Positions 4,144 through 12,794 of a stretch of DNA of 12,794 nt are shown here, piece by piece. Source of the DNA: Marinilabiliales bacterium (lineage in GTDB: Bacteria > Bacteroidota > Bacteroidia > Bacteroidales > SZUA-534); assembly GCA_003512955.1 (NCBI GenBank), contig DOTG01000007.1, positions 1 to 12,794 of the forward strand. The letters run 5' to 3'. The first letter of the stretch is position 1; every line of letters starts with the position of its first letter. The notes under the pieces are model-generated. The model did not search any database and had not been told where the DNA came from. It was given only the letters and a program-made list of their open reading frames with translations. Position numbers and translations under genes: made by a program.

Positions 4144-7100
4144 TTATTTAAATTTATCCCATAAATTATTACTACTAACCCAATTATAAAATTGACTCCA
4201 AGACATACCTCCTCCATTTTCTTTGGTTTCATATGAATCCCTTATTAAATCACCATGCCTATTTGTATGTCCAATTCTGTATTTATCATCTACCTTTTTC
4301 CATGAATATTGTACAGGCTTTCCTTTGCCAGGAGAATGGATAACTTCATAAGCAGTAATATTTCCATCTTTATCTTTATCAATCCTTCCTGTTGCTATCA
4401 TCACATGTTCTGCTATATTTGTTAATTTCCCAGTTTTCTTATCTGTTTCTAAGGTAAATACTAAATCTCCTTCTCTTAATTGATTAAAATCACTATGAAG
4501 TAATCCGGTACCTTCTGCTTCTGCAGCTTCAAAACGTTTCATTTGATTGTCTGCTCCATCGGGCAAATCTGCCATCTCTTTATCTGGATCTGCATTAAAG
4601 GCCAAGCGCGACAAACCAGAACAGTCAATACCAACAGATTTACCATCAGGAACATATAAGTTATTCATTGAATAAATATCTGTTTTCGAGATAAAATACC
4701 CATACTTGTTATTAATACTTCTTTCAAGCTGATAACTACTATATGCCATTTGTCCAACCAAATAACCTGTCATAGGCGATACCATACGACCTCCAATATA
4801 ATATGGATTTTTACCGCCCCATTCATACCAAGTTCCTAATAACGACTTTGCTTTATTTGTTACATCTTCTGGCAAATTGCCATCAGTATCTACAAATCTA
4901 ATTGGATTATTAAAAGAATAATTGTAGGGAGTTTTTGATATATTATATTCAGCCAAAGGGTCAATAGTGGTCCATTGGCATCTTGCCGCATCATAAAACC
5001 TTGCCCCGTAAAAATACCAGTCCAGGTTGAAGTCCTCCTGGAGCTCCTTGCCGTTGTACAGGTATTGGGTGGTTTTGCCATCTACACTGATGGTGTTGGA
5101 CTGCCCAAACCGCATCCCGAAGGGGTAGTAATTATCAGCCTGTACCACATCGGGGGTGCTGTTGCCGTCTTCGTCGGTAAACACCACGCGGGTATTGCCC
5201 AGATGGTCTTTCAGGTAATAGTCGTACACATAGGTCCCCGCGGTGTAGCGTATCCGTCCTTCGCCGGTGTGGATGTACATAAGCGTTTTATCGTTTCCGT
5301 ACTCAAAGTTAGAAAAATAATAGGTATTGTCGGTAGTCCCCATTAAATTGTTTTCGGCCGATTTTTTCAGCTTGGTACCGCTTGCTGTATAGGTATATTT
5401 TATGTAATTCACCGGGGTGCCACCCTGTGTCTGGCTAAAGCCCACTGAAACCGGAAGGTTCAGGTGGTTGTAGGTTATGCCGCCAACCAGTTTGTTCCAG
5501 TCTTTGGTCAGGTTGCCGTTTTTGTCGTAGGTGTATTCCCAGGTGGCGGTGTTGGTGGCCACCGAGGCATCGCCGGCCTTTCCGTCGCTGAATCCGCCGG
5601 CTTTGGTTCCCGTGGCATCGTCCCTGACGCCAATCAACTGGTTGCCCAGATATTTGTAGGTAAGGTTGTCGATATAATCGGCAGCCGAGGTTCCGGCCTT
5701 CCACCGTTTCAGGGAGAGGATGTTCCCGTTCAGGTCGTAGGCAAGGCCGTTTTCGTTATACGTTGAGGATTGCACCCACGAGCCGGAATAGGTGGCGTAC
5801 TGGGCGCCGGTGAGCCGGTTCAGCTTATCGTAGGTAAACCCGTAGGCCTGTTTTTCGTTGGTTAAACTGGCGTTGGGCGAGGTCCACTGGATGGACGAGA
5901 TGTTGCCGTTGTATTGCTCCTGCCCGGTGGTGGTCACATTGGCCAGCAGGTCCTGGTAGTTCAGTTTCATGGCAAAAAGGCCGCTGCCCATGTTATCGGG
6001 GTCGTTCATTTTTGTGAGCCAGCCCCGGATGTTGTACCGGTAACCGATGGTCTGCAGCTCGTTGCCAATCTTCTTCTGTGCCGGCTGCCCCAGTTTATCG
6101 TAGGTAAGGCTCGAGAGCAGCTCCCAGCTGGGGACGCTGTTAACCATCTGTTTGGTTTTGAGCAGCCGCCCGGCATGGTCGTATATAAGCTTTTGGGTAA
6201 GGGTTACGGTCTGGCTGTTGAAGGTCTGTACCTGTTTGCCCTGCTGCATCTGGCCTGAGAAACGGTAGGTGTTGCCTGTAATTTCGGTTCCTGTAATATT
6301 GGTGGTTGCCGTTTCGGGGATGGTTACCGCTTTATAGGTAGAAAGCACCCGGTACTTGCTGTCGTAATGGGTGGTGGTGGTTTCCCAGTTTTCGGCATCG
6401 CCTATACGGGTTTTGGTGCCGGTAACCAGCCCTTTCACCTGGGTTTCGGCTCCGGTAACCCCGGCTGTGGCGCTATAGGCCGAAAACTGGGTAGCCCCCG
6501 AAAAGGTATAACCGTCGTAATAGGTCTCGGTAAGGTTTATGGCCGAACTACAGGTTACATTGGCTGTCGCCGGAAAGTTCAGCGAACTGTACGTGTAGTT
6601 GGTAGTACCCGATTTGGTTACAAAGAAGGGGGATTCAAAAGCCGTCCTGATTTGGGCCAGCGTTCCGGTAATATTCACTGTCCCGGTAACTGCAGGCCGG
6701 TTCAGTTCATCATATACCGTGAACATCCATCTTGCCGCATTGGAATTCCGGGTAGCCCCGTCCTGGGTCAGCACCAGCCGGTCGCGGTCGTCGTACACCA
6801 TATAAACGACATCGGCCCCGGGGAGTTTTTTCTGGACCATCCGTTTGCGGGCATCATATTCGTAATAGTAACAGTAGCCGCTTAACCAGGTAGCTGAGGT
6901 GATATTCCCCGATGCCGGGACAGGCCAACTGTCTAAACCGGACTGGGCCATTGGTGGGACCACAAACCTCAATAGATCAAAATCGTCATATACATAATAG
7001 GTTTTTAGCCACTGGCCTGCATTGTAAGCGGATTTAAGGATGACTTTCCCCTGAAAATCTTTATACTCTTTGGCCTGGTTGCCGTTTTCGTCGGTGGTGG

Positions 7101-7947
7101 TCGTTACATATAAGGTGCCGGGGGAATATTTTACCACCTGATAGCTCCCGTTTACCAATACGCCCTGTTTGAAGAGCCCACCGGTACTTGTAACCGCCAG
7201 ATTATAAATGGTCTCGCTGGTGGTATTTGTACCATAAATATAACTGACCACATGTTCGGTGGCCAGCCTCACGGGGTCATCTACCGGCTGCCAGGTGGTG
7301 CCGGGGCCCCCCTGTTTCATCACCCGGTTCAGAGGTGAACCGTCGAAAATGGTTACAGCATAGGGTGCCGTAGGGCTTTCAATACTTATTTCCGTGCTGT
7401 TTGCATAAAACATCGACTGGATATAACGAGGATCATTCTGGTCCACAAAGGTACCGTTATTGGTTGCTGTAAACGGCAGGTATTGTTTGTCTTCCCTGCC
7501 CAAATCATCATACTGGTGCAGGACCACAATATCGGAATAATCGGGGGCCTGCCTTACGGCCAGTTCCTGCGAGGGGCGCCCCAGGCCATCGTAATAGGTG
7601 ATGTTTTCTATGATTTCATCCTGCGTTTTGGTAACGGTGCCTGCCAGGATATTTTCAAGCTCCTGGGCGGTATATCCCTCCTGGGGCAATACCGTACGGA
7701 TGTAATTCCGGTCGGCATCGGGGGTTATTTTTTTGTATTCCGCGTAACTTACATCCCCAATGGAGGCACTGAAGCTGTGCCCGTTGGTGTTAAAGCCGGG
7801 TTTCAGGGTAATGCCCTGGTCGGCAAATACTATCATCCCCTCTGAGAGCGTTGTGCTCAGTTCAAGGTTGATGCCGGTCTGTGTCTTCTGTGCCCAGGCT
7901 GCCGATACAAACCCGGTGATAAGTGCTATAAGTGCTGTTTTTCTCAT
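4144..7947 (-). CDS. RHS-B: DUF6443/RHS-core protein with C-terminal NlpC/P60 toxin tip (CT1)
   Basis: A 1267-aa protein. Residues 1-20 (MRKTALIALITGFVSAAWAQ) form a signal peptide. Residues ~25-65 (TLSEGMIVFADQGITLKPGF) resemble the short beta domain common in Bacteroidota secreted proteins. Residues ~80-215 match DUF6443 (ITYYDGLGRPSQ, HQYDDLGREDKQYLPFTA). YD repeats follow (YDDRDRLVLTQDG, FTYDKLNRLTGAQY, YTYDKNGNLTKDWNKL). The RHS core end is at ~900-1024 (YYLKDHLGNTRVVF, ADNYYPFGM, YNGKELQEDFNLDWY, TTIDP, PYNYSFNNPIRF). The last ~240 residues are CT1, which fits an NlpC/P60 cysteine peptidase: YEWGGKNP, then GIDCSGLSR with candidate nucleophile Cys1109, EHVMIATG with His1181, and VIHSPGKG with His1204. 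Members of this family cut peptide stems in peptidoglycan. About 65 residues separate the YEWGG motif from the Cys motif, longer than in compact family members. CT1 is AT-rich compared with the core. Imm1 starts 5 bp downstream. Confidence 0.95.
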   Translation of the reverse strand: MRKTALIALITGFVSAAWAQKTQTGINLELSTTLSEGMIVFADQGITLKPGFNTNGHSFSASIGDVSYAEYKKITPDADRNYIRTVLPQEGYTAQELENILAGTVTKTQDEIIENITYYDGLGRPSQELAVRQAPDYSDIVVLHQYDDLGREDKQYLPFTATNNGTFVDQNDPRYIQSMFYANSTEISIESPTAPYAVTIFDGSPLNRVMKQGGPGTTWQPVDDPVRLATEHVVSYIYGTNTTSETIYNLAVTSTGGLFKQGVLVNGSYQVVKYSPGTLYVTTTTDENGNQAKEYKDFQGKVILKSAYNAGQWLKTYYVYDDFDLLRFVVPPMAQSGLDSWPVPASGNITSATWLSGYCYYYEYDARKRMVQKKLPGADVVYMVYDDRDRLVLTQDGATRNSNAARWMFTVYDELNRPAVTGTVNITGTLAQIRTAFESPFFVTKSGTTNYTYSSLNFPATANVTCSSAINLTETYYDGYTFSGATQFSAYSATAGVTGAETQVKGLVTGTKTRIGDAENWETTTTHYDSKYRVLSTYKAVTIPETATTNITGTEITGNTYRFSGQMQQGKQVQTFNSQTVTLTQKLIYDHAGRLLKTKQMVNSVPSWELLSSLTYDKLGQPAQKKIGNELQTIGYRYNIRGWLTKMNDPDNMGSGLFAMKLNYQDLLANVTTTGQEQYNGNISSIQWTSPNASLTNEKQAYGFTYDKLNRLTGAQYATYSGSWVQSSTYNENGLAYDLNGNILSLKRWKAGTSAADYIDNLTYKYLGNQLIGVRDDATGTKAGGFSDGKAGDASVATNTATWEYTYDKNGNLTKDWNKLVGGITYNHLNLPVSVGFSQTQGGTPVNYIKYTYTASGTKLKKSAENNLMGTTDNTYYFSNFEYGNDKTLMYIHTGEGRIRYTAGTYVYDYYLKDHLGNTRVVFTDEDGNSTPDVVQADNYYPFGMRFGQSNTISVDGKTTQYLYNGKELQEDFNLDWYFYGARFYDAARCQWTTIDPLAEYNISKTPYNYSFNNPIRFVDTDGNLPEDVTNKAKSLLGTWYEWGGKNPYYIGGRMVSPMTGYLVGQMAYSSYQLERSINNKYGYFISKTDIYSMNNLYVPDGKSVGIDCSGLSRLAFNADPDKEMADLPDGADNQMKRFEAAEAEGTGLLHSDFNQLREGDLVFTLETDKKTGKLTNIAEHVMIATGRIDKDKDGNITAYEVIHSPGKGKPVQYSWKKVDDKYRIGHTNRHGDLIRDSYETKENGGGMSWSQFYNWVSSNNLWDKFK
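5005..5835 (-). repeat. RHS core repeat, expressed copy in RHS-B
   Basis: This segment of RHS-B is the reference copy for the two orphan arms. It is nearly identical to 2651-3235 of cassette 2 at a constant offset of 2604. It aligns without indels to 412-729 of cassette 3 at a constant offset of 4593. Below ~5005 RHS-B differs from both cassettes (RFYDAARCQWTTIDP instead of RYYDPQLGRFTTIDP), which marks the edge of the tip. The segment is GC-rich: line 5581-5640 has 37 G/C in 60. Confidence 0.9.
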
Positions 7948-7956
7948 GGCTGCTGT

Positions 7957-10900
7957 TTATTGTGCCTGGTTGGCATAGTTATATTCATAGCGTTTCAACA
8001 CCTTTCCTTCGTTGTCTCTCACATATTGGAGCCTCCCAAATCCATCATATTCATAGTAGGTCGTCTTCCCGTTGGGGTCGGTTTCGCTGGTCATACCTAT
8101 CAATGGGTCGTAAGTGTAGGTGGTCATTTGGGCATCTACCGGGTACAATCGGAGTTCATCAATCGAAGTTGATCCACTAATGGAAAGTGTGGATCCTGTT
8201 GAGCTTACCTCTTTGGTATAAAAAATCCAGCCATTGGCATCTGCTGGTAATGTTTGGGTATTTATTGTAGTCACCCCTCCGATAGTTACTGGGGCTTTTG
8301 CAAAATATTCCAATTTATAAGTTCCTGCAGACAATGCCTTTGTTATATTACCGGAACTTAATGGGTAATAATAGAATCCAGTCTTAGCAATCAAGGAATA
8401 CGTTGCTATTCCAGAATAAGTCCAATTTCCCTTATCATTTGAAGTCTCAAAACTGGTGCAAGCAGCTGGTAACCCTGAATTCTCAATTTTAGCAACCGGG
8501 AATGTTTTATTGTAGTTCCAGATGTAGCTTGTCCTGATGTCATTCTCTTTGTGATATTGCAGCAAGTTACCGTTGGCATCGTAGGTATCGAAATTTACAG
8601 TGCTACTATAATAATCAGCAATACTGATGGATTTGCCGTTTTTGCTTAATTCATAAAAAGTCCTTGGTCCGGCAGTCTCCGGGAAAGGAATAATCTTTGA
8701 TAGAAACTGCTCAACATTCTGGGATATGGGCATGCTTGTATTTAGCTCGATTATCTCCGATGGCATGGGGGTAGTGACAGAAGGAAAGGTATTGTAAATC
8801 ACAACCTGACCATTCAGTATTTTATTGTTTCCCGAATTTTTTATATAAGTTACCTGTTCTACCGGAGCTGAAATAATGTTATTTTCAATTTGCTTATAAA
8901 TAGCTGAGGCTACAGTCCCCAGAAGAGTATTTGGGTCAGTAGATGCATATCCGGTAAAATCGTCTTTGTAGTGGATGGGATATTTATAACGCGTAACTTT
9001 TTCTTCCCCCAGGCTATTGGTTTTAAGTTCCTCCAGCAACAGTTCATTCTCTGTATCATATACAAATGCTGTTTTCTCGGTCGTCCAAATAAGGTTCTCA
9101 TTGGCGTCATTGAAATAATTGTAAACAATGGTGGAATCCAAGAATATTCTGCCAATAGGTATTCTTGTAATATTTAAAGTATTAGAATTATGAGCCGCTC
9201 TTAATGGAGCAATACTCATCTGATATATGTACCCATCATCTATAAATTTATATTCATTTCGAATAGCTTGAATAGGATTTCCAAATTTATCATAGATTGA
9301 TTTACCAGTGGGTTTGCCATTATAATAGGACCTATCTTCATATTGATCCAGATGATCCGGATGCGGTTCAATAAATTCATAAACAACGCTTATGCCATAA
9401 GGATTATCTCCTATTTCATCATAACCACCACACAAATATCGTGAATTGTACTCAGCCGGGAAATCTCTGGGGGTAGTAAAAGAAAATTCTATACTACCTT
9501 CATTTGAGGTTTCTGTTACCAAACCATAACCCACCGGATTTGAATTTTGCCAAGGGGTATTTGAAAGTCTTACTCCGCATATTTCAGGTATAAAATTTAA
9601 AGTAATTGCAGGACTAACATCAAATCTATAAGGGGAACCCCATTGCTGTTCATAAGTTATTGCACCGCTATTGTTATATGAATATGTTTTTAAAATTTCG
9701 GATCCTTCCCCGGGAGAATCTTTCATTGAGGCCAATCTTAATCCGCCACCGTATCTAGCCCATTCTTCATGGTTTCCTTTTATAGCACTTTTGTGATATA
9801 CATTAAGTTCATAATCAAAACTGGAATTTCCACCAGTTGGATATTTAATAGTTTTAAGAGTATAGGTCTTAGCACAGTCAATGTTTGGTGTTATATTAGA
9901 GCCACCATCAAAGATCCAATCAAAACTAAAACCTGTTAAATGAGACAAATGATACTGGTATGGATAAAAATATGGACTAATTCCAGGCCAACCTTGTCCT
10001 TGAATAAGAGTCCATGCAGGCATATATCCAATTTTATCTAATGTCTTTTTAATATGCCCTGAAACGTTTGGAAACAATTTCAATTTATCAACAGCATCGC
10101 TTAATGATACTGAATTGGAATTCAAATACCCATAATTGTCACTTCCGGTTGCACAACCCCTAAATGGCATTTTTGGGTCGCCGGCTCCTTCCCCAAAGTA
10201 ATTAAACTCGTAGGGATTTAAATTAATACTTCCATTGCGGTCGAATTGCTTCAAACGCTTTAACTTCAACCGCCAGTTCCACGCATCGGAATTAATGTAA
10301 TTCACCTGTTGGGTGGTAATGCTTGATCCAAAATATTCATATTCAAATTCCCATTTTTTAATCGGTTTTGTGTCAAAGAATATTTCAACCTTGCTTAATG
10401 CATCATTGGAGAATGATATGCCAAAGACTGAATTCAATCCATCAATTAAATCTTTTCGTTTAAACTTTGCTGTAAAATTAATTTTTGTTCCGTTGCTGGC
10501 TATTATGGATGTTAAAGTATGAGTATTAAATAGTGAATAATTTAATGTTATTGTACTTTCAACGGGTCCAGGACTTACTGTCCCTTGGCCACTTTCATAA
10601 GGGTTTAAATGAGGATAATTAGTCCAGCCGATATCTAGGTCTCTTCGCAGATCATAATATATTGTGGCACTGAATTCAGAAGTTGTTATAGCTGTATCTG
10701 AAGCATACTCAAAAGTTATTGAGTTTGCCTCATTGGGCGATTGTATTTTTGTTAAAAACCATGATGATACATACGCTGCGCCACACCCGTACATATTACC
10801 TTTCAAATCAAATGGCATACCGTCTTCGTTAAATTTGCTGGGAAGGTGATCGGGGTCATAAAACCTAAACGTGTACCTATCATTTTTAACAGGGTTACAT

Positions 10901-11574
10901 ATCTCATATTTATTGAAATAATACTTTACACCCTTCTTATCTGTTATTCGAAAAGTATAAGCAGTAACAGTATCATTGTTAACAATGGTTGTAAAATTTT
11001 GAATATCATCAATTATCAGTCCATCATTATTTGTTAAGAAGTGTATTTTATATTTTCTGTTAGTCAGATTCTCCAATACAAATTGACCACTATAACCTGC
11101 AAAATTATAGCTGAAAATATCTGATTGCGCATCCTTTATTTGTTGTGGGGAGCAATTATCTGGACTAGGTTTTATATTCATTGCATCTTCCAAAGTAGGA
11201 ATATTTCCATTTTCAATTTCTTCAAAAGTTTTTACAGTAATTTTTCCGGTTTTGAAATCATCTGCCCCCTTAATTTGTCGGGTTATTACCCCCCCGGCAT
11301 TGAGGCTCCAACCCAAACCTACCCACGAGGCTTCCTCATCAACCTTAATACCAGAAGCATGGTACGAAAGGCTTATGGGTAATGATAAATCACCCACCTT
11401 TAAGTCGTACAGAGGGATATTTATTTGAGGAAGTCCATGATAGTAATCAACGGGCCAAGCCCCATATTTTCCTAACTCAGCCACATTTGGGGATGCAGGA
11501 ATTGGGTTTAGGTTTTGTTGAGGAAACAATTTTATTGTAACAAAACAAATAAAAAGCAAAATTATATATTTCAT
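7957..11574 (-). CDS. RHS-A: secreted RHS/YD-repeat shell protein without toxin tip
   Basis: A 1205-aa protein. Residues 1-19 (MKYIILLFICFVTIKLFPQ) look like a Sec signal peptide. Residues 28-90 carry the Bacteroidota RHS N-terminal signature (SPNVAELGKYG, then YHASGIKVDE and WVGLGWSLNAGG). The long middle has SpvB/Tc-like beta-rich sequence, with YD-type repeats such as KSIYDKFGNPI and VNFDTYDANGNLLQYH. Near the C-terminus there is a carbohydrate-binding-like beta-sandwich stretch (TYSLIAKTGFYYY ... ALSAGTYKLEYFAKAP) and then two clear YD repeats (TYTYDPLIGMTSETDPNGKT and TYYEYDGFGRLQYVRDNEGK). The protein ends at YNYANQAQ without an RHS core end or a toxin domain. It starts 3 bp after the upstream gene and stops 9 bp before RHS-B. 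I infer that it forms part of a shell together with RHS-B. The first two thirds are clearly more AT-rich than the RHS-B body. Confidence 0.95.
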   Translation of the reverse strand: MKYIILLFICFVTIKLFPQQNLNPIPASPNVAELGKYGAWPVDYYHGLPQINIPLYDLKVGDLSLPISLSYHASGIKVDEEASWVGLGWSLNAGGVITRQIKGADDFKTGKITVKTFEEIENGNIPTLEDAMNIKPSPDNCSPQQIKDAQSDIFSYNFAGYSGQFVLENLTNRKYKIHFLTNNDGLIIDDIQNFTTIVNNDTVTAYTFRITDKKGVKYYFNKYEICNPVKNDRYTFRFYDPDHLPSKFNEDGMPFDLKGNMYGCGAAYVSSWFLTKIQSPNEANSITFEYASDTAITTSEFSATIYYDLRRDLDIGWTNYPHLNPYESGQGTVSPGPVESTITLNYSLFNTHTLTSIIASNGTKINFTAKFKRKDLIDGLNSVFGISFSNDALSKVEIFFDTKPIKKWEFEYEYFGSSITTQQVNYINSDAWNWRLKLKRLKQFDRNGSINLNPYEFNYFGEGAGDPKMPFRGCATGSDNYGYLNSNSVSLSDAVDKLKLFPNVSGHIKKTLDKIGYMPAWTLIQGQGWPGISPYFYPYQYHLSHLTGFSFDWIFDGGSNITPNIDCAKTYTLKTIKYPTGGNSSFDYELNVYHKSAIKGNHEEWARYGGGLRLASMKDSPGEGSEILKTYSYNNSGAITYEQQWGSPYRFDVSPAITLNFIPEICGVRLSNTPWQNSNPVGYGLVTETSNEGSIEFSFTTPRDFPAEYNSRYLCGGYDEIGDNPYGISVVYEFIEPHPDHLDQYEDRSYYNGKPTGKSIYDKFGNPIQAIRNEYKFIDDGYIYQMSIAPLRAAHNSNTLNITRIPIGRIFLDSTIVYNYFNDANENLIWTTEKTAFVYDTENELLLEELKTNSLGEEKVTRYKYPIHYKDDFTGYASTDPNTLLGTVASAIYKQIENNIISAPVEQVTYIKNSGNNKILNGQVVIYNTFPSVTTPMPSEIIELNTSMPISQNVEQFLSKIIPFPETAGPRTFYELSKNGKSISIADYYSSTVNFDTYDANGNLLQYHKENDIRTSYIWNYNKTFPVAKIENSGLPAACTSFETSNDKGNWTYSGIATYSLIAKTGFYYYPLSSGNITKALSAGTYKLEYFAKAPVTIGGVTTINTQTLPADANGWIFYTKEVSSTGSTLSISGSTSIDELRLYPVDAQMTTYTYDPLIGMTSETDPNGKTTYYEYDGFGRLQYVRDNEGKVLKRYEYNYANQAQ

Positions 11575-11577
11575 ACT

Positions 11578-12794
11578 TTATTTCTTATTTTTTAACAGGT
11601 CAACTTCTTTAAGCAGGTTTTCAATAATGGCTTGTTGCAAGCTATTATTTTTTTCCTGCTCAATCACATACAACGTTAGTTCCTCAATTTTTTTAAGCAA
11701 CAGGGCATTCATTTCGCCCAGACCAACCCCGTTTTGTTCCACATCGGTGGATGTAGGCACATCCGGCAGGTGACGGTTTTCCTTTACAAACCGTTCCACC
11801 TCGGCCAAAGGGCGCAGGTTATAGGTGGGGGCAAACACGTAATCGGGCCAGGGCGAGGTCCCCGCGGCCGATACCTGTACCTCTTCGGCCAATACCTTAC
11901 CGGCCACGGCCAGTTTGTAGGCGGTATTTAATGCGGTGGTGGTAGTGCCTATCAGTACCTGCCCACTGGTATTTACCAAAAACCTGTCACCGTTGGGCCC
12001 TACCTGGAACGTGCCGTCGGTACGCATGGTGCCTGTATTGTGATAGAAACTTTTATTCCCATAAGTCCTAATCCAGGTGGCATCGATCATATATAAACCG
12101 CCGCCGTAACTCTGGAATATAAGCGGGCTGGATCCGGAGACCCTCAATGCACCCCCATTAGCATAAATATCTCCTGCGACATGAAGGCTGTAACCTGGAG
12201 AGGCGGTCCCTATCCCCACGTAACCTGTAGAATTATTAATTGTCATACGGGTTTCAGTCAGGTCGGTTTTGAATACCAGGTTTTCATCATAACTGGCTAT
12301 ACTGCCTTCGTCAACAATAATTTTTTTGTTGAAATAAAATTGGGCCCGGTCTGTCATGAAGTGGGCATAGGCGGCATTCTGGGCCCCCAATTCAACATAC
12401 CCGTAATCGGTCGTAACCACTGTTTTGGTGGCTGTGGATGAAATCCTGCCCAGGGTTATGCTTTTGGTGGTAAAATCGCCGGTAATCAATGGGCTGTTGG
12501 CTATCCCAATATAAAGCTGGTTATTAATACTTAACCCGGTGTTGCCATAACCGATTACCACGCCGCTGTTACCGGTCAAATAATTGTTGTCGGTACCCAA
12601 TATGGTATTGTAATTCCCGGTAGAGTATGATCCACTGGCTTTTCCTATAACTACAGTTTTTGTAGCTGTGCCGCTATTGGTCCCTGTGCTATAGCCAACA
12701 AAGACATTATCGGTACCCGTGTTGTACATACCGGCATAGGTACCTAAGGTGGTATTCTGCCCTTTGAGTGCGGTGGTTACTGTCAATAATAAGG
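11578..12794 (-). CDS. Secreted head/tail-fibre-like repeat protein with C-terminal coiled coil (5' partial)
   Basis: The frame stays open to the right edge, so the true start lies outside the window. The TTG at 12786 is not a credible start, because the codons before it read LL and continue LTVTTALKGQ, which looks like the end of a Sec signal peptide. The first ~130 visible residues are Gly/Thr/Asn-rich short repeats (NTTLGTYAG, NVFVGYSTG, TVVIGKASG, NTILGTDN, GVVIGYGN), resembling trimeric YadA-head or tail-fibre beta-rolls. The middle has 'YVGIGTASPGYSLHVAGDIYANG', typical of phage/RHS-associated fibre domains. The C-terminus has RPLAEVERFVKENRHLPDVP followed by GLGEMNALLLKKIEELTLYVIEQ and a Leu/Lys/Glu-rich coiled coil, a combination common in Bacteroidota surface proteins next to RHS genes. 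It ends 3 bp before RHS-A, so the two are probably co-transcribed. I infer a surface or oligomerisation role; no enzyme motif is seen. Confidence 0.85.
   Translation of the reverse strand, partial: LLLTVTTALKGQNTTLGTYAGMYNTGTDNVFVGYSTGTNSGTATKTVVIGKASGSYSTGNYNTILGTDNNYLTGNSGVVIGYGNTGLSINNQLYIGIANSPLITGDFTTKSITLGRISSTATKTVVTTDYGYVELGAQNAAYAHFMTDRAQFYFNKKIIVDEGSIASYDENLVFKTDLTETRMTINNSTGYVGIGTASPGYSLHVAGDIYANGGALRVSGSSPLIFQSYGGGLYMIDATWIRTYGNKSFYHNTGTMRTDGTFQVGPNGDRFLVNTSGQVLIGTTTTALNTAYKLAVAGKVLAEEVQVSAAGTSPWPDYVFAPTYNLRPLAEVERFVKENRHLPDVPTSTDVEQNGVGLGEMNALLLKKIEELTLYVIEQEKNNSLQQAIIENLLKEVDLLKNKK

Noticed and set aside
5435..5704. Open frames in both strands within the RHS core (also 2831-3100, 2665-3162, 5464-5766)
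   Set aside because: They are shadows of the GC-rich YD-repeat coding sequence; their near-identity between copies follows from the core duplication.
1..12794. Insertion sequence, integrase, CRISPR array or tRNA that could explain the cassette array
   Set aside because: No transposase or integrase-like frame, terminal inverted repeats, spaced short repeats or tRNA-like fold were seen; the repeats are all coding RHS core sequence.

Overview
The window looks like a stretch of a Bacteroidota chromosome carrying an RHS (YD-repeat) polymorphic-toxin locus. The assignment to Bacteroidota rests on protein style: an RHS protein opening with the phylum-typical SPNVAxLGKYG / YHASGIKVDE...WVGLGWSLNAGG signature, a partner RHS protein of the DUF6443 kind, a head/coiled-coil surface protein ending in 'RHLPDVP...GLGEMNALLLKKIEELTLYVIE', a LDEVVVTA motif, and start codons without obvious Shine-Dalgarno sequences. 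A Bacteroidia-type genus is likely, but I cannot name one. Every gene I can support lies on the minus strand, so the locus reads from the right edge to the left edge.

Right part (12794 to 3335): a tightly packed operon with 3, 9 and 5 bp gaps. It encodes (1) a secreted head/tail-fibre-like protein whose N-terminus is cut by the window edge, (2) RHS-A, a 1205-aa secreted YD-repeat protein without a toxin tip, (3) RHS-B, a 1267-aa secreted DUF6443/RHS-core protein with a C-terminal NlpC/P60 peptidoglycan-hydrolase tip (CT1), and (4) a secreted 267-aa YARHG-domain protein that I infer to be its immunity protein (Imm1). A hairpin plus T-run overlapping the Imm1 stop codon closes the operon.

Left part (3300 to 1): a tandem series of orphan tip cassettes. 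Cassette 2 holds a copy of the RHS-B core end without a normal start and broken by a 16-bp deletion. It then has an intact alternative toxin tip (CT2) with the zinc-ligand spacing of phospholipase C / P1 nuclease, a lipoprotein (Imm2), and its own terminator-like hairpin. Cassette 3 has a shorter copy of the core end joined to a third tip (CT3) that runs out of the window. The core segments are near-identical to RHS-B and to each other in a mosaic pattern. This suggests that tips are stored silently and can be moved into the expressed RHS-B gene by homologous recombination.

Working model (inference): RHS-A and RHS-B form a split, exported RHS shell, and RHS-B delivers whichever tip is fused to its core. 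Both visible immunity proteins carry export signals, which fits toxins that act in the cell envelope (peptidoglycan for CT1, probably phospholipid for CT2). The most notable point is that the CT2 zinc site needs an N-terminal Trp in the related enzymes, and a Trp sits exactly where RHS-core self-cleavage would place a new N-terminus.
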